From Whitmania pigra (Eukaryota > Annelida > Clitellata > Hirudinida > Haemopidae), in assembly GCA_021613335.1 (NCBI GenBank), contig JAJTWR010000465.1:441106-505105 (forward strand): a stretch of 64,000 bases of DNA. The letters run 5' to 3'. Below, piece after piece: positions 48,145-60,264 of this stretch. Position 1 is the stretch's first letter; the number at the start of each line of letters is the position of its first letter. The position numbers and the translations under genes were made by a program. The notes under the pieces were generated by a model, which saw only the letters and a list, made by a program, of their open reading frames with translations, was not told where the DNA came from and ran no database searches.

Positions 48145-48991
48145 ATGTTCGCGTTAAAGAAAGACATGGCGATCCTTCTGCTCATCTCCCTAATTTCTGT
48201 CCTGACCATTGTACAGTCTTATCCCAGGTTAGGGTACTACGAATGCTGTTGTCCAGATAATCCTGCCTGCAAGGGTTGTTACAGTTGCATGAACGTCGTA
48301 TTCTCCTGCTATTGTGACATTTGTTCATGTTATCCCGATGACGAACCCCCAGGTTAGTTATAGAACCCTCTCTTTTTAAGACTATTGCATGATTTTGCCA
48401 TTGCACTTAATTTAGTTAACTAGCTTTTAACATTTGTTGAACAGTTGAATGGTTGTTTTATTAAAAAATGTGTTTATGTTGTGATGTTTGGATTGTTCTT
48501 GATTTCGGATGTATTGGTATGTGGTAATTTTGACAAAAAAATATTATAAAAATTAGGGTTGGAAATGTGACATTGCATCTTTTATATGGTTTTATGTTGA
48601 AATTATGACGCTATGTTTCTTACATGCTTTCAGCACTTTAATGAATTATATCTGAAATAATGCAACTCCAATTCAATTCTTTTTTTAATCCAATTTTTCA
48701 CTTTGAGACATTTTTATAATTTTGACAGAAGTTTATCAAATGTCACTTACATCATCACAAAGCCTTTCTTAATTAGTCTCTCTTTTGGGTCATTTAAATC
48801 TAATTAGCAATAAATCTTATTGTGTCCCCTGATTCTTTCAATAACGAGCGCATGAATTAGTTGTCGTTTGTGTTATTTATTCAAAAGTTTATTCTCCGAA
48901 TCATTGTTACTTACTACGAAATATTATTTATTTTTCAGAAGATCCAAATATTATCTTCAACAGATATGGAAAAAGACATTTTAGGCACTGA
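48145..48991 (+). CDS. Secreted ten-cysteine peptide with amidation tail, gene 1
   Basis: 86 residues from two coding exons (48145-48352 and 48939-48991; phase-1 intron) behind a spliced 5' UTR exon. A signal peptide of about 25 residues ends ...LTIVQS, then YPRLGYYECCC opens a ten-cysteine core with spacing CCC-x5-C-x2-C-x2-C-x6-C-x-C-x2-C-x-C, then the acidic YPDDE. The last exon adds EDPNIIFNRYGKRHFRH: Gly-Lys-Arg after Arg-Tyr is a standard prohormone-convertase site with Gly as amide donor, predicting a mature peptide of about 55 residues ending in Arg-Tyr-amide. I know no family with this cysteine pattern. A peptide hormone, or a secreted defence or venom-type peptide, are all possible; the role is unknown. 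Confidence 0.85.
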
Positions 48992-51900
48992 TCCGATTAA
49001 AGAACTGTTAATAATAATGACTCAGACTATAATATTGTTTCTTGTTGTTGATGCTCTTAGTCAAAAGTTAAAGTCATTGTTGAAATAAAAGTTTACTCTT
49101 AAAGAGGTTTTTCTCTTCAAAATAGCTCCTCTGTGAGATTTTCGAAATGATTGATTTTTTAGGGGTCGCCAGTGAATTGACAACTAAGATTTGAATCTCA
49201 GATATAGATCTCCAGAGAATCATTTAAGATGGAGTGATGGAGTGGGTGAATAATTTCCCGCGGATCGCATCCTGCCTTTCAACGTTTAATGTGGCCCATA
49301 GGCGCAGTCGGCTGATGCACTTTCCTGGGACGAATTTCTAAATTTATAATGCAAACAAAATGGTCAAGTAAAATATCGGATAAAATGAGATTTGACCGAT
49401 AATCATGACTTATCTTCTTTGATTGAACTGGTTAATTGGTATTTCAAGAAGATAACCAGAAAGTATGTCGTCGTTTTACTTAGGAAGACTTAGAACTTTT
49501 GTTTTTTTTTTATTTTATTTTTTATTAGCTAACATCAATTCAATGTGTTTGATACGTCCAGAAACTGTTAATACAACTTCAAAGACAATAAGGGCCTTTC
49601 GCAGACAAAATTATTTTTTGACCGATCGATTATTAACAGATCATTCTGAGCATCCTAAACCCATGAAATTCTATGAAGTAGTCTGATTGCTTGAGGGCAC
49701 TTAGAAGAGATTCACAGATTTCAGTTTTACTACATAAATTGTAATATAATAATAACGTTTAGTTTTAAAAATATTAATAGTATTAATTGTATCCCACCGA
49801 TTGGTTTAAATCTGTTTTTATTTGACCTATTTGAATAGAGACTTTGCGTCCAAATCATCTAGTTACGAAATGATCGTTAATAAAATATCAAGCAACCATC
49901 CAGAGACTGACAAAATATAATAGGTGAAATCTATTACAAACATCATTCGAGTCAATAAAGTTATTAGTCAAAGCATTGCAGTGGTCAAGTCCGTTACAAG
50001 CAATAGAAGCTGCTGCTAGTGAGTTAGGATGTCTTAAATGAACCGCATCAAGACCTATTACTGAAGCTTACACCTTTTGACAATCAAGGTTCTTTGGTGC
50101 TTAAAGATGAACCTTGACTTCGTTGAATTGGATCAATTATCAGTACTTCAAAGACGCAAAACTTATGAACATTTTTCCCATGGACAATAAAAGCTTATAA
50201 TGTCGTAATCAACATTCCAAAATAAGCATTTTCCAACAACAAGTTGACACTTGACTTTTCACACGATCCTATTCATTTTAGTGGCATGATAAATACTGAG
50301 ATAAATACTATCATGGTAATGCAAGCGAACTATTCCGTGTGAAAACATTATTCAAATCAGTTTTTTAGGCTATTAAAAATCTGAAGCGATGTCGAATTTT
50401 AAAGCTTCATGAGTATTCGGTGATTAAACTGAAAATAAAATATGAATTTAAAATATAAAATAACTAAACGAACGTAATGGGGTGAAATTATGGTATAATG
50501 TTGCGCGACGTTTCAAAGTTTTGTAGGATACTCTAATTCTACATTTAATTTGCATTCTAATGACCATTTCAAAATCTTAAAGCACAGTTTTGTTTTCCTA
50601 TATTATAATGCTTATATTATATTACAAACATTTGCATTTGTAATGAAGACAGCTGTTGATATTAAGATGTACTTTTTATGCACGCAAATCTTTGGTTATG
50701 AATACTATTACTTTTATATCAGTTTATTGATGATGATAATAATAATAATTAAATTACGTATAATATAATGATAATTTAACAATTATTACAACAATAATAA
50801 TAGTTATTGTTAATTTAATAATTCTAGTAATTTACAATTTTTTAATATAATAAAATAATAATAATTATTACTACTGCAACCTATCACTATTTATTCTGGT
50901 GAATACAGTGGCGTTCAAACAACAAAGTATTTTTAACCAAAGTTATTTAGACAATGTTTTTTCGACCATGTTTCTTCAATTATGAAATGTTTGTTAGCTG
51001 AGATTAAAAATTCATTAAGTGACGATAAATCTAAGACTTGGACAAATTGAGTCGAGCAGCTCATCATGCGTCATAAGGTTAAGAACTTCCTCATAACTTT
51101 CCATCAACTCCGTCGTCAAAAATATCTGATCTTGACATTTGTCACTGATTATTGCATCAAATGCTAATAAATTTAGCATCAATGTACCAAAATATTGTTG
51201 TTATTGCATTTACTGAAAAGATTTCCGATGCTAATTTTAATCTTGTTACATTCTGATAGCTCATATTTGACACAAATTTGATCGTCTAATGCCATTTTCT
51301 TCTGATGTTGAAGCGAATAAATCTAGTTCACAACAAAACAAAGATGCTTAAAAAGGTATTTTAGAATTTAACATCATGATTAGGTTATTTTTGCTCCTAC
51401 TCATGAATTCTCATTTCCTTCGAATGCTTTCTCGAAGAACCTTTGCAAGTTCATAGCAAACAGTTTTTCTATTTTTATGTGGATAGATAATTAACAGCCA
51501 TCATTATCACAAACATTGTTTATTTAATTAAACATTTCTATTTTTAAAATATAAAATGTTCGTCCTTGCGGCATTATATATGAAAAGAATGAGATTTCAG
51601 AAGACATAGAAATTTTGAAAGAATCAATTTAACGGTAAAATTGTAACTTTGAATTTCATAATAAAGCAAATAATTTTTTTATAGATTTTAATCTGTTATC
51701 CCGAAGCTGCATCGGATTATAATTAAATGATTATTTACAAAATACTTATTTGTCACCAAATTTCTCACAAACTTGAGATTTTAATAATTTCATATGCCTT
51801 TAAAAATTTCTTAGTAATTATTTTAGTTTTAGGGGCAGTTTTAATTGCAAGTTCATAATAACGAAATATAAAATTGTTATTTAAAACGACTCCGATTACA

Positions 51901-52102
51901 CCAATAATATTAACATTAGTAATTAATAATAATAACACGGTACCTCATATGAAATCTATATGTTATATGAAGGATCTATTCTCACTAGAACATTTAATAT
52001 CTCATAATTTCTTATCGACAAAAAATATTAGATTGGATTTAATTATAATTTGATAATATAACATGAAATTATAAATTATATTTCTTCACCATTAACTTTC
52101 AG
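48992..52102. other. Spacer between peptide genes 1 and 2
   Basis: AT-rich, without a recognised gene. A 73-codon frame at 49465-49686 begins with a signal-like hydrophobic stretch (FVFFLFYFLLANI) but has no supporting context. A minus-strand stretch near 51020-51130 (ELMESYEEVLNLMTHDELLD) looks like decayed coding sequence. The 5' UTR exon and promoter of gene 2 should lie here but were not located. Confidence 0.35.
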
Positions 52103-52129
52103 AGCATAGAAAAGATTGGTAGGGCCGAT

Positions 52130-52534
52130 ATGTTCGTATTACCAAATACTTTATTAATCATTTTGCTAGTCAGCATATCGCTGATAAAATTAGAAGCAGT
52201 AAAATATCCGAGGCTGGGGTATTACGAGTGTTGCTGCCCAACAAACCCAACGTGTCAAGAATGTTATGGCTGCATGAACGTTGTCTTCACCTGTTATTGT
52301 GATATTTGTTCCTGCTATCCAGATGATGAAGGTTTATGATTACAACACTATCTACTATTATTGCAAAATATTTAAATATAATTTACATGACTATTTACAT
52401 TACTTAAAATATCGCAAATTCAATTTTGAAAAATAAACAAATTAATAATTTTGTTTTATTAAATAAAGCTTGATGCTATTTATTAGCATGATAATATATT
52501 TGCTTAATTTTCAGATATGGTACCTAGGGATTAA
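52130..52534 (+). CDS. Secreted ten-cysteine peptide, gene 2 (no amidation tail)
   Basis: 73 residues from exons 52130-52331 and 52515-52534, after a splice acceptor at 52101-52102 in the 5' UTR. Signal peptide, then YPRLGYYECCC and the same ten-cysteine spacing as genes 1 and 3, with substitutions only between cysteines (CCCPTNPTCQECYGC). The intron position and phase match the other genes, but the last exon reads only DMVPRD before the stop, so the Arg-Tyr-Gly-Lys-Arg tail is missing. The peptide would end with a free acid after the YPDDE segment. This shows that the core can evolve independently of the tail. Confidence 0.8.
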
Positions 52535-53159
52535 AGATAAAAGAATTCCATTGAATCGTGTCGAAAATCTATTACATTTCCATCATTAAACTGATCGGAT
52601 TTAAATTTAAGATTTCAGATTTCAATCATTGCGACAACTGTATTCCTTGCTTATAATTTGCAATGAAGTTTATTTCATTTATCAACAAAAGAAATACGAA
52701 ATTAAAATCGAGACATCAAAAACTCTTTCCAAATTTCAAAGTTATTGTTTTGGCATCAACGATATTTGTAGGTGATTTGACAATTAAATAACAATTAAAT
52801 AGCAAAACAATAGACTCATGCATTTAATGGCATAATTTCATCATTACATTAATGATGCACTACTTAAATTTGACTTTTTCAAATGCACTTAAAATGACAA
52901 ACGTTCTAATGACCGGTGTTAAGAAAATGTTTTTATTCCCACATATAGTTCACAACACATAGTATATAATAAATATAATTTGTAATGAGATCTTTTAGCT
53001 GAAACTAACAATAATCACTAACTGCTGAGAAATAATAATTTAAAACATTTCAACAGTTTTGTTCCGATTAGAAAAAATATTTAAACCGCAAAAAAGCTGA
53101 AATAAAACTCAAGGTCAACCTTAAGGAAAGGCTTGCTTCCGCTACAAGGCTGACCCACA
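52535..53159. other. Spacer, nothing recognised
   Basis: AT-rich; no feature supported. Confidence 0.4.
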
Positions 53160-53520
53160 TACAGTGCTAGAAAAAATGTTAAGTTTTTTTCAACAGTTTA
53201 AGCTTAAAATATCGCAAAAGCTCAGCATTTCAGCTTTCCACTTGAATTAAGATAGTTGCAGGCTGTCTTCATATAGACATCCAAATCTAGCTTATCGTTT
53301 AGCTGCTTACATAATTTTTCTCCTCGTATAGCCTTCCTGATGAAACGTTTCTGAATCTGATTCGAGAGTTTTTTAGGTCTTCCGCCAATGTACTTATTTC
53401 CTTAGAAGAAAGGATTATCTAAAAAACATTTGACGACAGTTCTTGACCTATTAAACTCATTTTCAATCTTTCTCATCGAATAGTTTACTTTTCTGAAGCC
53501 CTTAAGTTATCCTCTTTCTC
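53160..53520 (-). mobile_element. Tc1/mariner-like fragment (terminus plus transposase N-terminus)
   Basis: The + strand terminus at 53160, TACAGTGCTAGAAAAAATG, matches the inverted terminus ending at 198. On the minus strand from about 53510 the sequence reads MRKIENEFNRSRTVVKCFLD, then after one stop KYIGGRPKKLSNQIQKRFIR: the paired-like helix-turn-helix DNA-binding domain of Tc1-type transposases (the GRPKKLS linker is typical). The catalytic DDE half is absent, so this is a dead, internally deleted copy. Confidence 0.8.
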
Positions 53521-54282
53521 CTCCTTTCCTGCTTTTCCTCGTGATGAAATGAATGTAAAAGGAAGTTTTGAAATTCACACATCTTTACATAGCTTTCTTA
53601 ATCACAATTTAATGTTTGATATTTCCAACAAAACCTTGAAATTGATGAAATGAGCCCAAACCGGAAGCTGTCTTAATAATATTTCCCTCAAACGGTCTCT
53701 GCCTGAATGGGGAGAACGTTCGGGATCGCGAACCGTGAAGGTCCCATCGTAAAAAAAGCACAAAATAAAAAATAGCGCTCCGTCCCAAGGTTAGCATGTA
53801 ATTTAAAATGGCCATTAAATTACTATTTTTAATTTAGCAACAGCCCGAATTCTATCTTGTTAAATAAAGAAAATTGGAAATGGAAGGTAATAGAATAAAT
53901 AAGGTCCATCAAAAGCAAGTCATTTTGTTCTAAATATCATGTAAGTTGTTTTAAATATTTATTTAATATTTAAATTATGAAAACATTAAATTTGACGAAA
54001 GCGATCAAAATTATTTTAATTTATAATTATTATTTAAGCATAAATTTAATAATATTAATTTGATAATATTAGAAATTTTGATTCTCAAGTTGACAAGGCC
54101 ACCGTTAGGTGAAATAAATCAAAACATCTGACATTAATGTTTTCCATTAATCCAGACAATACATCTCTTGAGTTGTTTTCTGTTGACATTATTCTTGGAG
54201 CGTTTAATTCTTATGGAGTGCATCAATTTCTTAATGATATTTCTACAATGCACGAATCTGCCTTGCATGACTGAAAATTGTG
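53521..54282. other. Spacer, nothing recognised
   Basis: May include the other end of the Tc1-like fragment; I could not place it. Confidence 0.35.
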
Positions 54283-54290
54283 TATAAATA
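54283..54290 (+). promoter_or_regulatory. TATA box of cysteine-rich peptide gene 3
   Basis: TATAAATA. The 5' UTR exon ends at 54335 (CTAAG, then GTCAGT) and splices to 54652, 17 bases before the ATG. Confidence 0.75.
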
Positions 54291-54668
54291 GGTGCGATTA
54301 TGCTGTCCAGTAGCCTTCGCCAACACAACTCTAAGGTCAGTACAGTATTTTACTTCATTCCAGCAAAAATATATTTAATAAATTCTGTGTAGGTATAGTT
54401 TTTCTATTTTTCTTTCTAAATTATGAATAAAGATAGCTGGTCACTAGAAGTTCAGATGACTGGGACAATCGAACATTATTGAGTCAGGAAACGCATCCTA
54501 TTAATAATAATAATATTATTAATAATCATAATTTATTTATAAAACGCCATGAGCATGGCGTTCTAAGAATAATCTCGCAATTCAATAAATTCGAAGCAAT
54601 CAGTTCATTAAAAAAATAAACTTAAATAAAATAATCCAATTTAATCTACAGGTTTTCAACGAAAAAAT

Positions 54669-55102
54669 ATGTTTGCATCTAAAAAGAGACTGACATTCAT
54701 TTTCTTGTTATCCATTTTTTTCGTGACCAATTTGGTGCAAACATATCCTCGATTCGGATATTACGAATGCTGTTGTCCAGACAATCCCGCTTGCAAGGGT
54801 TGCTACAGTTGCATGAATACAGTCTTCTCCTGTTACTGTGACATCTGCTCATGCTATCCTGATGATGAGCCGAAAGGTTAGCAATACAGTTTTTGTCATT
54901 TCATGCTGATAGTAATAGTAAAATCATATTCAGACATTTTATTCCACTTATCAGATGTTTTATTTTATCTACTTGTGAATATCGAGACAATGTCGCATTA
55001 CTTATCAAATGATTCGATCTAAAACTTATGATGCTTCCTTATTTTACAGAGGAAATCGATCCAAACATTCTCAACAGATATGGTAAAAGAATGAAGCATT
55101 AA
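54669..55102 (+). CDS. Secreted ten-cysteine peptide with amidation tail, gene 3
   Basis: 86 residues from exons 54669-54876 and 55050-55102, exactly the lengths of gene 1. The signal peptide ends ...NLVQT, followed by YPRFGYYECCC and the shared core. The last exon encodes EIDPNILNRYGKRMKH, again with Arg-Tyr-Gly-Lys-Arg, predicting an Arg-Tyr-amide C-terminus after convertase cleavage. In the core, codon differences from gene 1 are almost all at third positions (for example GAT/GAC, CCT/CCC, GCC/GCT), the mark of purifying selection on the protein. The untranslated first exon, intron phases and TATA box are shared with gene 1, so these are functional tandem duplicates. Confidence 0.85.
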
Positions 55103-56585
55103 AAGGAATTTCAAGCAAAAGACTTGGAAATTATGTTAATCTTAGTGAATTTTAAAAGCCAAACCTTTTTTTTCAAAGCTACATACTAAATAAATTGAGA
55201 TCAGTAAAATGCGTTTACTTTGTTAATTTTAATAATTTCACAACATAACTTTAACTCAACAGCATAAACTATCAATACAGGAACTGGATGCATCCGACGA
55301 TTTGCTCAACTAATTTGAAAAATGCAATTAAAGTAGTAGTAGCGAAGAAATACAAGCAGATGGCTAATAAATTTTATGTTATTAGAGGGAGCAAAAAATG
55401 TTGCAAACTGATTTTAATGAAACACATCTTCGTTCCAACAAAACTTGAAAAAAATACCAAATGTTCTAGTCACAAGGAATTCATTTGTGATGCTTAAATC
55501 ACAAAATCGATATGCAATAAATTTAGTTTGTAATATTTAAATTAGGTAATTTAAAAACTGTTTAAAATTTTTGAAATATAAATTAAAATGTAAATGTTCC
55601 AATTCAGCTGAGAATCAAATCGATTTCTTCTTTCCATCATTGTTGAGATTGGGATTGCAAATATTCACACTAACAGAAGTTGATGATGAATTGTATCCAG
55701 TTGCGAAAACACTTACAATAGTATGGGTGATATGTTAAAACTTCATTTGATAAAACAAATTCAACTGAATGTTTAAGTTTACATGAATTTCAGTTTGAAT
55801 ATCATACCAGAGGAGTAATATTGATAAGTCTTCACCAAAGCTGGCTTCACATTGTTTACATAGAATGCTGATTACATTTGTACTTTGAAGCACAGTACAT
55901 ATGAAATAACCTTTAAAACATTTAATTATTAATATTGGATTGAAATTTTGATTTAATAAAGCGTAGATTATTAGATTATGACAACTAGTCCATTCTATTT
56001 TCACGATGGTAAAAGTGACACATTGAAATAACGAATGACATTTAAGATGCAGATAGCAAAAAAAAAAAGAAATGCCAAAATTGAAAAAGGCTTGATGGCA
56101 TGGTCATCAAGCTTGGAGTATTGAGTAATAGATAAAGATAAGCCAAATCAGTAATCATAAAGTCGGTCTTACGTTTTTTTTACAATATCTGGTTATGTGG
56201 TAATGATGGTGGAAATCTGCTGAAAGGACGACGGAAGTCATAACAATTGTTACATGTCAGAGATCAATCGTTCCGCCAATATTACTTCTGAGCTACCTCT
56301 GGATTCGAATAGTAAAAATAAAATATTTTATGAAATACTCTCATTTACTTACATTCATCAAGAACGTTGGAGTCCGTTACGATAAACAAGCCAACACTCT
56401 AAATATGCACTTTATGTTGGCAATATAAAAACATTTGTATGTCTAACAAACACCCCTTGCATAAGCTCCCAACTGACCGGGGCCACGCCTATAAAAACAT
56501 GGAACCTTTTACGGGTTTACTGTAAATATTCATATTCATTGAGGTCATAAGTAACCGAATGTAAATTAACATGTTGTTCTTAAAA
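55103..56585. other. Spacer, nothing recognised
   Basis: AT-rich; short frames only. No cysteine-rich relic was found. Confidence 0.4.
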
Positions 56586-56910
56586 ACATAGTTGCTTGCA
56601 ACGCAATGGCGTTGATACTCTCAATCTTTCTTTTCAATCGTATGATTTTGCTGCTTCAATGTCGGGAAAGTTTAAAGGAGCTCAACAGAAAGTATCTGAG
56701 TTGGTTGGCCATTTTGTATCATATGCTCCTTGTCAAGCACACAGAACAAACACCGCAGTTGAACAATGTTGCCGTGCCAGAACGATCATTTCCGATATGT
56801 TTAATATTTTAAAGAATTTTTGGAGTTGGGAAAAACTGTTATTCATGCCCCCCAGCGACGATTCAACGATCTTCGGTATAATCTTGTTGTCTTTTAGGCA
56901 TTTTAATTAA
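56586..56910 (+). pseudogene. hAT/ZMYM1-type transposase fragment
   Basis: Reads QSYDFAASMSGKFKGAQQKV, then APCQAHRTNTAVEQC. The pattern G/S-x-YD-x-A-x-x-M-S-G-x-x-x-G-x-Q followed by a C-x-A-H box is the hAT core found in ZMYM1-like (DUF4371) proteins. The surrounding parts are missing, so this is a relic of a family different from the other hAT elements in the window. Confidence 0.75.
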
Positions 56911-57500
56911 CAATTCTAGATATGTTTTACTTTGCAACAACAATATAGATACATACCCAAGCAGAAACGATTGAAAAGGAATTTGATTCAACCTTTTACT
57001 AATCAAAATTAATTAAATTAAATTTTATATAATCAATTTTATTAAATTATTAGTTAATATAAAAATTAACGATTTAGGGATTTTTATTCATTTTTTGGGC
57101 CAAGATTATTTGCTAGGCGGAGTTTATTTTAACCAATCAAAACGATGTTGGACAGGATGCAGACTCTTGATTCTGAGTATGTAGATTATTTAGTAGATGA
57201 CATGTAAAAATTCCAGAGTTTTGTTTATTTTACATAACAAAGGAGATAAATAACAGAATTACAAAAAAATTAACAAAAAAATAACAATGTTGCTGTTTAA
57301 ATTGCCCAAAAAAAAAATTAATTAAAAATTAATGAATTTATTAATTTTGAATATTAAACAATATTTGGAATCTTTTACTGTGCTCTTCTGATACAACAAA
57401 CAAATGAACAATGAAAGATCTTATTTAAGCTGCCAAATAACAGTCATAATAGCAATTCATTTCTTTAACATTTAAAAGAACTCACTTTTTACAAACTATA
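56911..57500. other. Upstream region of the HECT gene
   Basis: Very AT-rich. No clear TATA box at a fitting distance and no splice acceptor needed before the ATG. Confidence 0.35.
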
Positions 57501-60020
57501 ATGGATCTTTACACTAAGATTAAACAAATGGACGTAAATAAAAATGATCCTTTGTTAGAATTCGAAAACATTTTTGGGTGTGCATCGCTCAAAAAATGGC
57601 TGCAAAGTGGCTTCGGTGTTGTGCTGCATGCATGCTTATCAGAGCTTGTCAAAGGATGGAGTAAGTCAGAGATATTTAAGAAAAAGGTGGAATTGGTTAG
57701 TAATAATCCAATTCTTTCAACATATATGTCCATTCTCGATGCAGTTATTCCGCCTATGCAAAATATCTTCGACATCAAACTTGAGGAAAATTCTAAATCT
57801 TGTTACAAACATTGTGTTGACACAGACACAGTCGATAGGCTTATAAGCCAAATCATAAAGCCCTTATTCATTTTATTTTGTGAAAATCCTCACGATGTAG
57901 AAATTATGTCAAACGTCTTTCTCAAAGCCACTTTTCACGCCAGTGAAGCAACTATAAAAAATAATGGTGATGCATTTTTAAAGCTTTTTCCTTTCATATG
58001 TGAATTTTTGAAACCATTTTGCTTCGCTGGAAGCCACACCGTGATAAAATTTCTCGCCATATTAAACCACAAAATGAAAGGTCCATGGCTTCAAAGTATT
58101 TTGGAAACCAAAATTATTTTTTCTATAAGATACACTGTATTGAGAAATGGAGAGAACTTATGTCCTTATGTAAATTATCTGAAAAAACTTTATTTTGATT
58201 TGGATCTCGAAAAAGTGATTGTAGCGAGGGATCCATCGTGGAAACTAATGCTTAAAGCGCAGCCATTGGTTCCAAAAGAAAAAATGATGGGGATCATGAT
58301 ACTTTCAAGAAATTTATTCAACGTTAAGATAAAGCCTATACGGAAGTTTATTCAGAGTGGTCTTCTGCATAAATATCACTTTATCTTATGCAATAAATTT
58401 GAGATTGTTCACACAAAGTTTGTGATCAGGTGTTTTCTCGAGTGGTTTATATACTTTGAGAGGGGGATTGATAATAGTTATTCGTGGATCAGTACTCGCA
58501 TTGAGAATTTTGTTGAAGTTCTTAAAGATACTTTGGTACATAATGTTTATCTTTTGAGGGATTTATTCGGAAATAGTAAAAGAGAGCACGCAGATTCTCC
58601 TTTAAACACTGAACCCTTCGAAAAGGAAATTGCCATTACACTGGACCTATTACATGCTTTTTATATTTTGAACAGCAGCTGGTACCAATGGTTTGATATT
58701 GTACATGAACACGAATTAATTGAGTGGGATTTATTTGAATGTCACGGCTTCGAATGGTGTTTGGAAGAAGAGCTGAATCGTAAAAGCGGAAGATTGCCTT
58801 GGTTTGTCGACATGATAAAACTGTTTCCTGATATTATCAAAACGAGCCACAGGATAAATTTGTTCTATGATTCAATACGGGACGAAACAGTTCTAAATTT
58901 TGAAGTGTCAAGAACAAACGTGCTTCACGACATTTTTGAGATATTTCAAAAGAACAGTAAACATTTCTCTGCTTGTTGGAACTTAAGTTTCAAAGATGAA
59001 ATAGGGCAAGGAATTGGAGTAACGAGAGAGGTTTATTCTATTTTATCCCAAGAGTTGCAAAGAGATGACATCAATCTCTGGCGAGAGGAACCATTGTTAG
59101 AATCGGGAACGCCTAACGACCTTTTCCCGAAATTAAGCAAAGATATTCAAACATTTGAATTAATGGGTCAAATTATGGCAAAAGCCTTAATCGATGACTA
59201 CTATCTCGATATACCATTAAGTAACGAAATATTCGAACAGCTGAGACCTGTGCAGTATTCCCATTTAAGACGGGAACATTATGGCTTACAACAAACCTTT
59301 CCAGTGCTAGAATATCTTATCAAAAAACTTATTCCAGTCAAACAAAAAATAGAGTCCATCAAAAAAAAATTCTGTTATTTTGAGCATAGAGAAATAAGCA
59401 ATCTGACTTTCGATGATGGTAGTTCATTCGATGACCTGTGCCTTAATTTCACTGTTCCAGGGACAGATGTTGAACTGATGGAAGGGGGAAGTGAGATTAT
59501 ACTTTCTCCTCATAACATCGATTTATATTTGGAAAAGTTATGCGCTTACAAATTTCAAATGGAACCCAAAGATCAATTCGAAGCTATCAGACGAGGGTTT
59601 GACCAAGTTTTGCCTCTTGAAAGAATTGAATTATTTTTACCATACGAATTAAAATCGTTCATTTGTTGTCATAAATTCAAAAGATGGACCATGGACGAAT
59701 TAGTGAAATACTGCGTCTACGAAGATTCACAATCAATTCAATTTCTATTCGAATGCCTTGCCTCGTTTGATATCGAACATCAACAAATGTTCCTTAAGTT
59801 TACTACCGGAATGACGGGATTGCCATGTGCAGGTTTGGATGGCTTGAAACCCCGACTGACCATCTCAAGAGTAGATCTCGATAATCCTGACTCTTACTTG
59901 CCGAGAGCAGCGACTTGTTTTAGAACTTTATATTTGCCAGATTACAGCAGTTTGAACGTAACCAGCCAAAAACTAATGTATGCCATTTGTTATGGGAACG
60001 ACTCATTTCAATTTGTCTGA
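57501..60020 (+). CDS. Intronless HECT E3 ubiquitin ligase, TRIP12/UFD4 type
   Basis: 839 residues in one exon. The HECT domain covers about residues 470-839: FEVSRTNVLHDIFEIF starts the N-lobe and FKDEIGQGIGVTREVY follows; the C-lobe carries KFTTGMTGLP and LKPRLTISRVD, then YLPRAATCFRTLYLPDYSS. The catalytic Cys is residue 806 (59916-59918), 33 residues from the end, and the C-terminus FQFV resembles the hydrophobic HECT ending. The phrases TCx..L.LPDYSS and LxPRLTI fit the TRIP12/UFD4 subgroup, which acts on N-degron and ubiquitin-fusion substrates. Residues 1-460 are helical without a domain I recognise. TRIP12 is about 2000 residues with many introns, so this looks like a shortened, diverged retrocopy, yet the frame is intact over 2.5 kb, so it is under selection. 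Confidence 0.85.
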   Translation: MDLYTKIKQMDVNKNDPLLEFENIFGCASLKKWLQSGFGVVLHACLSELVKGWSKSEIFKKKVELVSNNPILSTYMSILDAVIPPMQNIFDIKLEENSKSCYKHCVDTDTVDRLISQIIKPLFILFCENPHDVEIMSNVFLKATFHASEATIKNNGDAFLKLFPFICEFLKPFCFAGSHTVIKFLAILNHKMKGPWLQSILETKIIFSIRYTVLRNGENLCPYVNYLKKLYFDLDLEKVIVARDPSWKLMLKAQPLVPKEKMMGIMILSRNLFNVKIKPIRKFIQSGLLHKYHFILCNKFEIVHTKFVIRCFLEWFIYFERGIDNSYSWISTRIENFVEVLKDTLVHNVYLLRDLFGNSKREHADSPLNTEPFEKEIAITLDLLHAFYILNSSWYQWFDIVHEHELIEWDLFECHGFEWCLEEELNRKSGRLPWFVDMIKLFPDIIKTSHRINLFYDSIRDETVLNFEVSRTNVLHDIFEIFQKNSKHFSACWNLSFKDEIGQGIGVTREVYSILSQELQRDDINLWREEPLLESGTPNDLFPKLSKDIQTFELMGQIMAKALIDDYYLDIPLSNEIFEQLRPVQYSHLRREHYGLQQTFPVLEYLIKKLIPVKQKIESIKKKFCYFEHREISNLTFDDGSSFDDLCLNFTVPGTDVELMEGGSEIILSPHNIDLYLEKLCAYKFQMEPKDQFEAIRRGFDQVLPLERIELFLPYELKSFICCHKFKRWTMDELVKYCVYEDSQSIQFLFECLASFDIEHQQMFLKFTTGMTGLPCAGLDGLKPRLTISRVDLDNPDSYLPRAATCFRTLYLPDYSSLNVTSQKLMYAICYGNDSFQFV

Positions 60021-60264
60021 TCTATCAGAATGTTCTTTTTAATGTGACCTTTCAACTGCCGGATATGAAGTAATTTAAGGTTTTAAGTCATTAAATACGA
60101 TAAAAACATACTTTCAAAACATTTTAAGCACGTTTTAAATGCATAAATATAAAGAAAAACTAAATATAGAGATGTTAATGTTAACAAAGCTTTAGTGAAA
60201 ATGTTTATGCCAGACTTATTAATCCAAATTACTAACGCCAATTGTTATGGGCGCGCATGCTAAC

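Noticed and set aside
55288..55497. 69-codon Cys/Lys-containing frame after peptide gene 3
   Set aside because: No signal peptide and no resemblance to the ten-cysteine core; likely chance.
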